DNA from: Candidatus Aenigmatarchaeota archaeon
GTDB taxonomy: Archaea > Aenigmatarchaeota > Aenigmatarchaeia > Aenigmatarchaeales > DAIDAN01
NCBI GenBank assembly: GCA_027310605.1
Contig: DAIDAN010000002.1
Location: 1 to 29,139, forward strand
DNA length: 29,139 nucleotides
Reading direction: 5' to 3'
The number at the start of each line of letters is the position of its first letter. The stretch's first letter is position 1. This document shows, piece by piece, positions 15,462 through 23,863 of the stretch. The notes under the pieces are model-generated. The model ran no database searches. It was not told the DNA's origin and saw only the letters and a program-made list of their open reading frames with translations. A program made the position numbers and the translations under genes.

Positions 15462-16268
15462 ATGAACGAAACAAAAATCATCTGCGAAGAAAAGCCGAAA
15501 CTGAGGAATCCGGTGCTCGTCGCGGGGCTGCCTGGGATAGGAAATGTGGGAAGGATGGCGGTCGGCTATCTGGTTCACGAGCTGAAGGCGAAAAAATTCG
15601 CGGAGCTCTTTTCCCCGCACTTCTTTCATTTCGTGATGATACACGAAGACGCCGTGCATGTGCTCAGAAACGAGTTTTATTTCTACAACGGAAAGGAGCG
15701 CGACGTGATATTCCTCATCGGCGACTGCCAGGCGTTCGACCCGAAGGGGCATTACGAGGTTGCTGGAAAGATACTCGATTTCGCAAAACAGCTCGGATGT
15801 CGGGAAGCCATAGCGATAGGCGGGTTCGCAACGGGAAAAATCCGCGCGGAAGGCGGGAAGCAGCAAGGCGAAGCGAAGCCCAAGGTGCTCGGCGCCGCTT
15901 CCGGGGAGAAGCTTTCCAAGGATTATGAAAAATACGGCATCGACTTCCGCATCGCGGGCGAGGTCGGCACGATAGTGGGCGCAACCGGCCTGCTCGTGGG
16001 CTTGAGCAAACTGTACGGAATGAAAGGGCTCTGCCTGCTCGGCGAGACTTCCGGGTTTCCTATCATAGCAACCGACCCGAACGCAGCGGAGGCTGTGCTT
16101 GCGGTGCTGCAGAAGATAATCGGCACGAAGGCTGACACCTCGAAGCTGCACGGCAAGGTGAAGGATATGCACGAATTTTTGAAGAAGATGGAGGAGCTGC
16201 AGCAGGAGGCGCTGAAGCAGATGAAGCCGCAGCAAAAAAAGAACGAGGAACTGAGGTATATAGGGTAA
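15462..16268 (+). CDS. PAC2 family protein (archaeal proteasome-assembly chaperone type)
   Basis: The protein of 268 residues belongs to the PAC2 superfamily (COG2047). Visible hallmarks are VLVAGLPGIGNVGRMAVGYL, the central region with GDCQAFDPKGHYEVAGKILDFA, GTIVGATGLLVGL and LLGETSGFPI, in the order typical of the family. In archaea one member, PbaB, helps to assemble proteasomes or binds substrates, while others have no known role. A Lys/Gln-rich coiled tail ends the protein. The ATG is preceded by GTGATTTT. It is flanked by intergenic repeats. Confidence 0.9.
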   Translation: MNETKIICEEKPKLRNPVLVAGLPGIGNVGRMAVGYLVHELKAKKFAELFSPHFFHFVMIHEDAVHVLRNEFYFYNGKERDVIFLIGDCQAFDPKGHYEVAGKILDFAKQLGCREAIAIGGFATGKIRAEGGKQQGEAKPKVLGAASGEKLSKDYEKYGIDFRIAGEVGTIVGATGLLVGLSKLYGMKGLCLLGETSGFPIIATDPNAAEAVLAVLQKIIGTKADTSKLHGKVKDMHEFLKKMEELQQEALKQMKPQQKKNEELRYIG

Positions 16269-16289
16269 GAGCCTTAAACAAAACCGCCG

Positions 16290-16378
16290 CGGCTGATTTT
16301 TATTTTAATTCTGCAAATGCAGTTTTCGCAGCAGAAAAATAATTCATAAAAATCTTAACGGTTGAAAACGCTGTAAAA
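16290..16378 (+). repeat. Intergenic repeat family 2, diverged copy upstream of the thioredoxin-fold gene
   Basis: Blocks GCTGATTTTTA, GCAGTTTTCGCAGCAGAAAAATAA and TTGAAAACGCTG match the order in the copy at 8347-8455, although the core reads TGCAGTTTTCG rather than AACGGTTTTCG. CTGCAAATGCAG makes a small inverted repeat. Confidence 0.45.
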
Positions 16379-16857
16379 TGAAATCGATGGTAATGTTTGT
16401 GAAGCGCGAAACCAAGAAACAGCTGTTCGCGATATTCGTGCTGCTGATGTTCGTGGGGAGCAGCATCGCGTTCGCGGTGAGCACAGTCCTCGAAAGGCAG
16501 CCCGCGCAGGAACAGCCCACGCCGGTTTCCGACAAGCCTTTCTCGGACAGCGAAAGCGCGAAGCTTAACGAGAGCAACATTGTTGTGGTTGATTTCTACT
16601 ATTCGGGCAACGCTGACAGCGCAGCAGCGGACTCAACGATAACCGGCCTTGCGCAGGAATTAGCCGGTTATATAGCTGTCGACAGGATTGACGCGGAAAA
16701 ATACAAGCAGCTTGCGCAGCAGAACGGGATAACGGAGACGCCGTCTTTCATTCTGAAAGGCACGACAATCGACACCGTTCCCGGCGCGATATCGAAACAG
16801 GACCTGAAAAGCAGGATTTGCCAGCTCTATGCGCAGCCGGTAGCGGCTTGCTTGTAA
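16378..16857 (+). CDS. Membrane-anchored thioredoxin-fold protein without the CxxC active site
   Basis: The protein of 159 residues starts with a basic stretch and one hydrophobic helix (about 16-35), then a Pro/Gln linker and a thioredoxin-like domain. The strand IVVVDFYYSG matches the thioredoxin VVDFWAxWC region, and TPSFIL matches the conserved cis-proline loop. At the position of the WCxxC motif the sequence is SGNADSAAADS, so both redox cysteines are missing. Two Cys remain in the last 16 residues. It may be a structural or adaptor thioredoxin fold outside the membrane. The first of three in-frame ATGs is used as start. Confidence 0.75.
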   Translation: MKSMVMFVKRETKKQLFAIFVLLMFVGSSIAFAVSTVLERQPAQEQPTPVSDKPFSDSESAKLNESNIVVVDFYYSGNADSAAADSTITGLAQELAGYIAVDRIDAEKYKQLAQQNGITETPSFILKGTTIDTVPGAISKQDLKSRICQLYAQPVAACL

Positions 16858-16870
16858 AAAAACGCATTAT

Positions 16871-17040
16871 CAATCAGAAACAGGAACGCTGCAATACGGA
16901 ATCAGATGAAAATGGATGCGCCGATAACAATATTGGCGTCAAGCGTCTCCAACGGCCGTTCTGATTGTTGCCGAATAGGCAACTTTGAAAACGGAATTGG
17001 GCGCATCGTTTTCAATTTTTTGAATTCAATCCGTAATGAA
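16871..17040 (-). repeat. Intergenic repeat family 1, long copy
   Basis: This segment has GCGTCAAGCG and GGCCGTTCTGATTG (16936-16966), as in 11902-12029, and ends with TTGAATTCAATCCGTAATGAAGAATTCTACT, which resembles the right terminus of the flanked elements. A further ~70 bases with a perfect hairpin (GTTGCC, five-base loop, GGCAAC at 16967-16983) is inserted between the two blocks. The stop codon of the HD-domain gene lies at its right edge. Confidence 0.6.
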
Positions 17041-17045
17041 GAATT

Positions 17046-17621
17046 CTACTTCAAGTCAATCTTTTCATAACTCTTTATCAGATTTTTCCAATTCTGGTAT
17101 AATTCTTTCAGTTCATTCTGGATTTCCGGAAAAATTCCCAAATCCCTGTAATCGCGCTCCATCTTCGCATACACCCTGAACTCGTTATTATTTTCCTTGT
17201 CGCTTTTGGCCATATCGAGATAAATTGTCGGTTCCGTCATATGGCTTGCGGAATCCGCGCAGGCGATAATTTTTGCCTCGACAGATTCAGGCAAAATGTC
17301 GCGGCACCTGTGCGCCCTGATGCAATGCAGGATTTTATTTGTTTTATCTTTCGGATATTTTTCCTTTTTCAGGAAAGCCTTCGCCCTCTCTTCGCTTCTT
17401 ACGGCATGGTCAATATCCGTGGGAATCGGATAATGCCCGATGTCGTGCAGCCAAACTGACAAAAGAACCGCTTCTCCATTCGCATCCGGAAGTTTTTTCA
17501 ACATATGTTTTGCCCATTTCTCAACTTCCGGAACATGGGAGCGCAGATTATATTGGTCTGAACCGAATTCATCAATCATTTGAAAAAATCCTGCTTTTGC
17601 TTTTTCGATTATTGTTGTCAT
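17046..17621 (-). CDS. HD domain phosphohydrolase
   Basis: The 191-residue protein has the metal-binding HD pattern: His29 in RSHVPEVEKWA, His59-Asp60 in VWLHDIGHYP, a further His pair in IRAHRC, and Asp123 in CADSASH. Such proteins hydrolyse nucleotides or other phosphoesters; the substrate here is unknown. Its ATG overlaps the alaS stop as ATGA, so the two are translated from one mRNA. This pairing might reflect a housekeeping nucleotide-related role, but that is inference. Confidence 0.85.
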   Translation of the reverse strand: MTTIIEKAKAGFFQMIDEFGSDQYNLRSHVPEVEKWAKHMLKKLPDANGEAVLLSVWLHDIGHYPIPTDIDHAVRSEERAKAFLKKEKYPKDKTNKILHCIRAHRCRDILPESVEAKIIACADSASHMTEPTIYLDMAKSDKENNNEFRVYAKMERDYRDLGIFPEIQNELKELYQNWKNLIKSYEKIDLK

Positions 17622-20428
17622 AAAATATCGCCTGCCATATTCCTGACTTTCTCCATAACCTCTTTCAATTTGCTCTTATTATTTCCGACTCCCTGCGCCA
17701 GCATCTGCGAGCCTCCGCCTTTTCCGCCGAGCTCTTCGCAGGCTTGCGAAACGATTTTGCCGATGTTCGCTCCTGTTTTCGCGCCCGCGGAGCCGAAAAT
17801 GTTTATCTTGTCCGTGACGCTGAACAGAAGAATGACAGTGTCGTCAGCGGAAAGCTTTCTCGATATCTCCTGCAGTTCCTTTGGTCCGCCGGAAACCTGC
17901 GCAACAAGAACGCGCTTGTTGCCGATGACTTCGAACTTTAGTTTTTCGGAAAGCGATTCCGCTTTTTGTTTGGCTTTTTTCTCTTCTATTTTTCTTTCTG
18001 TTTTTTCATTTTCAAAAACAGTTTTTTCAAGCTTTTCCACATCTTCCATTATTTTATCAAAATCATTTTTCTCCATATACCCCTCTATTTTTTTCTGCAG
18101 TTCTTTCGGAAACAGTAATCCGTATTTTTCAAACCTGTTCCGCAGCTCCCTTATTTTTTTATCAGCGTATTTCTTGTAGTATTTCTCCACGGCTTTTCCC
18201 GCGGCAATCTCGATCCTTACAACTCCGTCCTGTATTTTCTCGGCCTTCAGGATTTTTACCAGCCCTATTTCCGAAGTGCTGCCAACATGGATTCCGCCGC
18301 AGGCTTCGTGGTCGTTTTCAACGGAAACTATCCTTAAAATTTTTCCCGGAACAGCGCCGCCTTGATAAAGCCTGAATCCGTATTTTTTTTCGGCTTCGTC
18401 CCGCTGCAAGACTTCTTTTTTTACGGGCAGTCTGCCTTTCACAATCCTGTTCGCGAGCCTTTCAATCTCCGCAAGCGCTTCTTCGGAAGGGATTTCATAA
18501 TGCGTTATGTCCAGCCTTGCCTTTTCCGCATCCTTGTAGCTGCCTGCCTGCCAGACATGATTGCCGAGAATTTCGCGTGCCGCAAGATTTATCACATGAA
18601 CCGCTGTGTGGTGGATTTTTATTGCCTCGCGCCTTTCCCTGTCAATCTTTCCCTTGGCTGTTTCGCCGGCTTTCAGATTGTGCTTTTCAACAAGATGCAC
18701 GATAACATTCCCGATTTTTTCAACATCGTAAACGCGGAATCCGCTTATCGTTCCAATATCAGGTTCAGCGCCGCCGCCGCGCGGATAAAAAGCTGTTTGG
18801 TCAAGAATAACTTTCTCTTCATCTACCTTCAACACATTCGCAGTGAATTCATAAATTTTTTCGTTATCGTAATAAAGTTTTTTGGTTTCAGGCAAATCAG
18901 ATATATCTATTTTCATTTTTTCTTTAACCGAGACTTTTTCAGTTTCCGTTTTCTCGTGTTTCGCCACAACCTTGCTGTAAAAATCATCAGGAATTTTTAT
19001 ATCAATATCTGCTGATTGTTTTAAAGTGTCTCTTAATATTTCCGGGTTTATTCCGTGAGAATCATAATTTTTAATAACTGTATCTTCTTGTGTCTTCGGA
19101 TCTTTTAACTTTTCTATATCGCGATAAATGATTTTTTTATATGAACTTTTTGTCTCCTCATACTTCCTCTTCTCGAAATCAAGAATCTCGTCAATGTCGT
19201 CAAGGTTCTCCATAAGTTCCGGATATTGGGGCTTCAAGTATTTCGCGTGCTCCCTGCACAAGTCCGGAAGATGCACATCCCAGCCGTACTTGCTTATGAA
19301 GTCGAGCGAGCGCCGCAATATCACGCGCAGGTTGTAGCCTCCGCCTACATTGGAAGGCAGCGCGCTATCATTGAGCGCGAGCAGGAGCGAGCGCGTGTGG
19401 TCCGCAACCGCATATATAGCAGAGACAGGAATTATCTTTTCCTTCAGCTCTTTCGTTTCGGTTCCGATTTCTTTTGCAATATTTTCCCAGACTTTTTCAA
19501 TGTTGTCAGCCTCGTCAAGGTTCAGCAATCCAGAATACGGGAGGAATCTGTTCCAGACAGCCTTGTCTGGCTTCAGCCCGGAAGCTGAAAAAAGTTTTTT
19601 GACAACGGAAGGAAAAACGACTTCGTAGCTCGTGTTGGTTCCGTTCGTCAGCCAAGCATACCTTTCCTGCCCCATTCCCATGTCAAGGACTTTTTTTTGC
19701 AGTTCTTTTATTCCGTTCCTGATGTCATACTGCATATAGACTTGATTTCCCAATTCGAGCCCGCGCGAGAAGAATTCCATGGAAGGCCCCATGTTTCCGC
19801 CGCCCGCCCAGGCGTCTTCTTGGAATTGGAGTTCGCTGGCTGGAATCTTCACCTCTTCCGTCAGCCACCTGAAAATATGCTCCAGATAATCTTTCGGCTT
19901 GTAATCTTTCGGCGGCATGAACGCATGCTGCCCAATCATCACGAAGCCTGTGAAATGCCTTCCCGTTATTCCCACATTGTCCGTGTCCCCGAAGCGCAGG
20001 CAGAACTGCGGCACGGTGAGCGGGTTCGCGGGCGGCTCGATTTCGCCTGACACCACAAAAGGCTGGAAGTCAGCTATCGAGGCAATCACGAAATCCATGT
20101 CATCGCGCCATCTCGCGGCGACGGGATACCTCCTTATCGGCGTGTAGCCGAACTTCCTGAAAAGTTTCGCGAACCTTTCCCAGACTTCAAGATATTCGAG
20201 CTTTGCCTTTGTCGGGCTGTTGCCGATGAACTGGTAAGTGCCGGAACAATTCGGGTCCCCGCACATCCGTCTTTCCAGAGACGACCAAAAAAAGCTCCCG
20301 CACTTCGCGCACCTGAACCGGCGGAATCCTTTCTCCTTCAGCACCTGCACCGGATAATATTTCTCCGGCTCCTTCTGCGCCTTCGCCTTGAACTCGGATT
20401 TTATTTTCTTCTCCTCCGCGGTTGCCAT
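17618..20428 (-). CDS. alaS: Alanine-tRNA ligase (archaeal type)
   Basis: The enzyme charges tRNA-Ala. At 936 residues it has the archaeal architecture. An N-terminal zinc-binding insertion (Cys40, Cys43, Cys56, Cys61) absent from bacterial forms comes first. The class II catalytic core follows, with RWRDDMDFVIASIADFQ and FQEDAWAGGGNMGPSMEFF. The editing domain has HxxxH (His607, His611) and Cys710/His714 in CGGIH. The C-Ala domain ends with a Gly-rich GGKGGGSQMLAQG. All key editing residues are kept, so mischarged Ser- and Gly-tRNA should be cleared. The ATG lies in front of MATAEEKK. Confidence 0.97.
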   Translation of the reverse strand: MATAEEKKIKSEFKAKAQKEPEKYYPVQVLKEKGFRRFRCAKCGSFFWSSLERRMCGDPNCSGTYQFIGNSPTKAKLEYLEVWERFAKLFRKFGYTPIRRYPVAARWRDDMDFVIASIADFQPFVVSGEIEPPANPLTVPQFCLRFGDTDNVGITGRHFTGFVMIGQHAFMPPKDYKPKDYLEHIFRWLTEEVKIPASELQFQEDAWAGGGNMGPSMEFFSRGLELGNQVYMQYDIRNGIKELQKKVLDMGMGQERYAWLTNGTNTSYEVVFPSVVKKLFSASGLKPDKAVWNRFLPYSGLLNLDEADNIEKVWENIAKEIGTETKELKEKIIPVSAIYAVADHTRSLLLALNDSALPSNVGGGYNLRVILRRSLDFISKYGWDVHLPDLCREHAKYLKPQYPELMENLDDIDEILDFEKRKYEETKSSYKKIIYRDIEKLKDPKTQEDTVIKNYDSHGINPEILRDTLKQSADIDIKIPDDFYSKVVAKHEKTETEKVSVKEKMKIDISDLPETKKLYYDNEKIYEFTANVLKVDEEKVILDQTAFYPRGGGAEPDIGTISGFRVYDVEKIGNVIVHLVEKHNLKAGETAKGKIDRERREAIKIHHTAVHVINLAAREILGNHVWQAGSYKDAEKARLDITHYEIPSEEALAEIERLANRIVKGRLPVKKEVLQRDEAEKKYGFRLYQGGAVPGKILRIVSVENDHEACGGIHVGSTSEIGLVKILKAEKIQDGVVRIEIAAGKAVEKYYKKYADKKIRELRNRFEKYGLLFPKELQKKIEGYMEKNDFDKIMEDVEKLEKTVFENEKTERKIEEKKAKQKAESLSEKLKFEVIGNKRVLVAQVSGGPKELQEISRKLSADDTVILLFSVTDKINIFGSAGAKTGANIGKIVSQACEELGGKGGGSQMLAQGVGNNKSKLKEVMEKVRNMAGDIL

Positions 20429-20449
20429 AATAATGCCCCTTTAAGAAAT

Positions 20450-21295
20450 CTATTTTTTGCAGATTATCATAAAATGCTCGCTGATTCCTACTATGCTCGG
20501 CTCTGTGCAAGTCTTGAGATGCGTTTCCCATAAAATCTTGTTGTATTTCTTGAGTTTGAAAATCTTATTATATCTTTTCTTGTGCGTTGAAAAAATGCCT
20601 TCCAGTCCAACCATTTCCAATACTTTTGATTTGGCTTCAAATTCTTTTTTCAATTCATCCGGAGAATAAAAATGGTTTGGGGTAAAACCATATCCGCCCA
20701 GATAGTCTCCTTTGATTGTATATCTTCTATAAACCTTTGGCGCCTCAAGCATCTCATACCATAAATAATTAATCGAATTAATGCACATACCCAATCTTCC
20801 AATTACAGAAACAAATATCGGGACGTTTTTCTTTGCAACTCTGACCAACTCACTGATTGCTTTTGTTCTTTGTTTCCTGCTTACGATGTGGGACAACGGT
20901 CCACCAAGACAAATAACAGCATCAAAAGAATTATTTTCAAATATTGAAAGATTGTCTATGGAGCCCTGTAAAATCCGCACTTTATCAGGAACCTTTTCTT
21001 TTTGGATTTTTCTTTTTGCAATTTCCAATAATTCCGGAGTTAAATCAAGCAGAATAACATCATAACCCGCTTTTGCCAGCTCGATCGAATATCTTCCGGG
21101 ACCTCCGCCTGCATCCACAATCAATCCTTTTTTTGGAAGATATTTTTTAAGAAAGTGCATGGTTGTGTCAAACTCCAGACGATGATACGGGTCTTTAGCA
21201 AGCCTTTTCCATTCTTTCATCCCGTATTCTCCGTAATATTTTTTAACAAGTTTCTTGGTCATAAGATTAATGTTGGAAAGATAGTTTATATTCAT
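20450..21295 (-). CDS. Class I SAM-dependent methyltransferase, substrate unknown
   Basis: The protein of up to 281 residues has a methyltransferase type 11/25 core: motif I LIVDAGGGPGRYSIELAKAG, the acidic end of strand 2 (ILLDLTPELLEIA), and motif FDAVICLGGPLSHI. The C-terminal part is aromatic and basic. It is more AT-rich than alaS and the radical SAM gene on either side, suggesting later acquisition. The start may be the ATG at 21295 or the one at 21262 (MTKKLVKKYYGEYG), which fits the family better; neither has a clear ribosome binding site. Small-molecule methylation is likely, but nothing in the context identifies the substrate. Confidence 0.82.
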   Translation of the reverse strand: MNINYLSNINLMTKKLVKKYYGEYGMKEWKRLAKDPYHRLEFDTTMHFLKKYLPKKGLIVDAGGGPGRYSIELAKAGYDVILLDLTPELLEIAKRKIQKEKVPDKVRILQGSIDNLSIFENNSFDAVICLGGPLSHIVSRKQRTKAISELVRVAKKNVPIFVSVIGRLGMCINSINYLWYEMLEAPKVYRRYTIKGDYLGGYGFTPNHFYSPDELKKEFEAKSKVLEMVGLEGIFSTHKKRYNKIFKLKKYNKILWETHLKTCTEPSIVGISEHFMIICKK

Positions 21296-21318
21296 TTTTG
21301 TGTCCGAAAAAATATATT

Positions 21319-22899
21319 TCAGAAATTTCTCACATCATAAAACTTCCCGTAGTCAAACGCTTTTTCCATCGCAGCCGCGTCGCGCCTGTAATAGTTGTCC
21401 TTGAGCTTCTGGCGGTTTTTCGCTTCCCATTCCTCTATCGGAACCGAAAACTTCTTCTGGATTTTGTCGCGGTACCACTGCGGGATCACATTGAACGCGC
21501 AGAAAGGAACAATCGTCCCGTCGGGCTGCGCGTAATGCACGCAGCACCTTTTCACGCGCTCTATGTCGTAATTATACAAATCCATGAAGTGCATCATTCC
21601 TATGAACAGCGTCTTCTTGTGCAACTCGCCGAGCGCCTCGTAGCTTCCCTTCGTCAGGATGCTGAACATTATGTTCGCGAGGTTCAGGCCCTTCGGCTGC
21701 TTTTTATTGTCGATAAAGCTGCCTATCTTTACCAAGACTTTTCCCGCGGCAAGCAGCTTGTTTTTTCCGGATTTTATCTCCCCGGCTTTCTCATCAAGAT
21801 ATTCAACCAAGCCAGGAACATCCAGGAACCTCGGCAGCGGCACATATCTGTTTTCATCCTTGAAAAGATATGTAGCCATTCCGCAAACTGAGTGAGTGCT
21901 AAGCTCGTACTTCGCCCTTCCCGTAAGCGCCTCGAGGAAATGCGTGACCGCGGATACAGTGGGGACAGGATAAAAGTCTTCCTTTTCCACTATTCCTGTC
22001 TCCTCAAGCCGTTCAATAACATCGGGAATGGTTATTCTCATCCTTTTCAGGTCAGCCTTCGTTATCCTGCCGACGAGCGAGACAGGCTGGTAGTTTATTC
22101 CGCGCACAACATCTATGTTCTTTATTCCGAATTTCAAAATGTTGCCGACATCTTGGTCGTTCGTTCCGTTTATCACGGTCGGCACGAGAACTATTCCCAT
22201 TCCCGCGTTCCTGCAGTTATCAAATATCTTCGGCACCTCCCAGTAATTTTTCGGGTTGGTCTGCGGTGTTGTTCCGTCAAAGCTCAGGTAAACTGTGTTG
22301 ACTCCGGCCTTCCTGACTTTTTTCGCGAACTCCGGATCTGGCGCGAGCCTGTGCGTGCCGTTTATGTTGAGCTGCACATGGTCATAGCCCTCCTCCTTCG
22401 CAATCCCGATTATTTCGCACAAGTCCTCGCGCAGCTCGGGGTTTCCGCCGGTAAGCTGAACAGCGTTCGCCGCAACAGGCTTCTCGCTTTTCATCGCGCG
22501 GAGCATCATTCTTATTTGTTCTAAGGTCGGCTCATAAACATAGCCCATCGCGCTCGCATAGAAGAAGCAATAGAAGCACTGTAAATCGCAGCGGTTCGTG
22601 ACGACGATGTTCCCGAGCGCCGTATGCGTCTTGTGCTCCCTGCACAATCCGCAATTTTTCGGGCATTCTATTTTGTCAGCTTTTATTTCCGGATTCGATA
22701 TGCCTTTCCCGTCGTGCGAGAATTTCATGACTTTCCTGTACATCTCTGCATTTCCGTAATACAGGTCCTCAAGCTCGCCATGCTCCGCGCATTTTTTTCT
22801 TATCCATACTTTTCCGCCGCGCTCGAATATCTCTGCTTCAAGTAATTTCAAGCACTCAGGGCACAGAGATTGGGTTTTCAAAACAAATTTTTCGGGCAT
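21319..22899 (-). CDS. Radical SAM protein of the Tes (tetraether lipid synthase) family
   Basis: The 526-residue protein has several iron or zinc sites in order: CPEC (13-16) with Cys37, then CPKNCGLC (79-86), then the radical SAM CxxxCxxC motif (Cys104, Cys108, Cys111 in NRCDLQCFYC). QLTGGNPELR and the downstream core complete the barrel, and a Cys-rich C-terminal region (RCCVHYAQPDGTIVPFCAF) follows. This layout matches COG1964, which includes the enzyme that couples archaeol tails into tetraether lipids (Tes; MJ0619 in Methanocaldococcus). COG1964 also contains members of other or unknown role, so lipid coupling is inference. The ATG at 22899 has GATGTGAA upstream; the frame opens at a GTG three codons earlier. 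Confidence 0.85.
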   Translation of the reverse strand: MPEKFVLKTQSLCPECLKLLEAEIFERGGKVWIRKKCAEHGELEDLYYGNAEMYRKVMKFSHDGKGISNPEIKADKIECPKNCGLCREHKTHTALGNIVVTNRCDLQCFYCFFYASAMGYVYEPTLEQIRMMLRAMKSEKPVAANAVQLTGGNPELREDLCEIIGIAKEEGYDHVQLNINGTHRLAPDPEFAKKVRKAGVNTVYLSFDGTTPQTNPKNYWEVPKIFDNCRNAGMGIVLVPTVINGTNDQDVGNILKFGIKNIDVVRGINYQPVSLVGRITKADLKRMRITIPDVIERLEETGIVEKEDFYPVPTVSAVTHFLEALTGRAKYELSTHSVCGMATYLFKDENRYVPLPRFLDVPGLVEYLDEKAGEIKSGKNKLLAAGKVLVKIGSFIDNKKQPKGLNLANIMFSILTKGSYEALGELHKKTLFIGMMHFMDLYNYDIERVKRCCVHYAQPDGTIVPFCAFNVIPQWYRDKIQKKFSVPIEEWEAKNRQKLKDNYYRRDAAAMEKAFDYGKFYDVRNF

Positions 22900-23050
22900 A
22901 AAATTCACATCATTCAGTTTCGGTATGAATGATTTGCATCAATCGGAACCGCTGCTTGGCCAGAGAGGTTGGAGCTCCAAACATTCGTTCATAATTTCCT
23001 GTTATTGCTAACGATATAAAGTTTTTAAGTTTGAAGCATATTAATATGTT

Positions 23051-23191
23051 ATGGACAGAAAAGAAACCTGCCAAAGCTGCGGCAAAACCGCTTCTCTTAA
23101 AAGCTGCCCGGTCTGCGGCGCGCCCGTCTGCTCCGGCTGCTTGCTGGAATACGGCTGCAGGATTTGCAGGGGAAAGCGGAGGATGGGATAA
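23051..23191 (+). CDS. 46-residue zinc-finger protein with four CxxC pairs
   Basis: This short frame encodes eight Cys arranged as CQSCG, CPVCG, CSGC and CRICRG within 46 residues, ending in a basic tail. The pattern fits a cross-braced HIT-type or B-box-like zinc finger that binds two zinc ions. The reading frame differs from a longer overlapping frame whose product has no such pattern. The ATG has no Shine-Dalgarno but lies about 20 bases after an AT-rich promoter-like region, so it could be leaderless. A TATA element (GCTTAAATAC) directly after the stop probably serves the next gene. Confidence 0.7.
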   Translation: MDRKETCQSCGKTASLKSCPVCGAPVCSGCLLEYGCRICRGKRRMG

Positions 23192-23222
23192 GCTTAAATA
23201 CTTTACTTCTTAATCGTGATGG

Positions 23223-23516
23223 ATGCTAAAATTCAGGCTTCCGGATAATTCGGCAAGGATAGCCCGGACTACAGTTACAATATCAAACAACGTCGAGCTG
23301 GCCTATGCGCAGTTCTGGACAGACGGCAAGCGGAATGTATATTTCAAGCCTCTTGCCGAAAAAGAAAAAAATTGCTTGAAGGTTATCGCAGGAAGGGACT
23401 ATGTTGTTACAGGAATACCATATGAAGCTTTAAGGCAAACCGGCGTTTACACTTTGGAACCTGCAACATTCAATGGCTCGGGCTGTTTCAGGATAGGAGA
23501 CAAGCTTTCCAGATAG
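23223..23516 (+). CDS. Unrecognised 97-residue protein
   Basis: The protein looks mostly beta-stranded, with alternating polar and hydrophobic residues (TTVTISNNVELAYAQFW; RNVYFKPLAEKEK; YVVTGIPYEAL) and no membrane segment. I do not recognise the family. The ATG at 23223 has GTGATGG upstream; another ATG at 23219 is in a different frame. GCTTAAATAC at about 23191-23200 is a likely TATA box. Confidence 0.6.
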   Translation: MLKFRLPDNSARIARTTVTISNNVELAYAQFWTDGKRNVYFKPLAEKEKNCLKVIAGRDYVVTGIPYEALRQTGVYTLEPATFNGSGCFRIGDKLSR

Positions 23517-23611
23517 AAATTATAATAATAAAAAGAACAGACTCGCTTACTTCCGTAAGGTCATTGTTTGATTCCAAAAGATTCTTGCGTTGTTGTGAAA
23601 GCTTTTTCATT

Positions 23612-23863
23612 TTATTCCAGGCTCTCATTTATCGCTGTCAGCGCCTCTATCAAGCCGTTCACAATCTCCTTCTTCGCCTCGAAGCCGAGCGCGTTCTTGA
23701 AGCGCTTCTGGCCGGTCGGCAGCACGAAGCCCTTCGAGATGGAGATGAAATCGTTCTCCCCCTCAGGCGTCTTCGCCTTCTTCCTCGCGACCTCCAAGAA
23801 CTTGTTGGTCCCGAACTTCACTTCCTTTGTTTCCAAAGTCTCGAATTCCACCATTCCTATCAA
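23612..23863 (-). CDS. Small conserved protein, possibly PC4-like DNA-binding
   Basis: The product of about 80 residues has a beta-rich core: KEVKFGTNKFLEVARKKAKT, then GENDFISISKGFVLPTGQKRFK, and a C-terminal helix. I recall similar small proteins from archaeal lineages annotated as hypothetical, and the strand pattern with basic residues resembles PC4-type single-strand nucleic acid binding folds, but this is only an impression. The start may be the TTG at 23863 or the ATG at 23854. The 370-base region upstream has no gene. Confidence 0.65.
   Translation of the reverse strand: MIGMVEFETLETKEVKFGTNKFLEVARKKAKTPEGENDFISISKGFVLPTGQKRFKNALGFEAKKEIVNGLIEALTAINESLE

Noticed and set aside
15369..16235. 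A 288-codon minus-strand frame
   Set aside because: It is antisense to the PAC2-family gene and has no recognisable domain.
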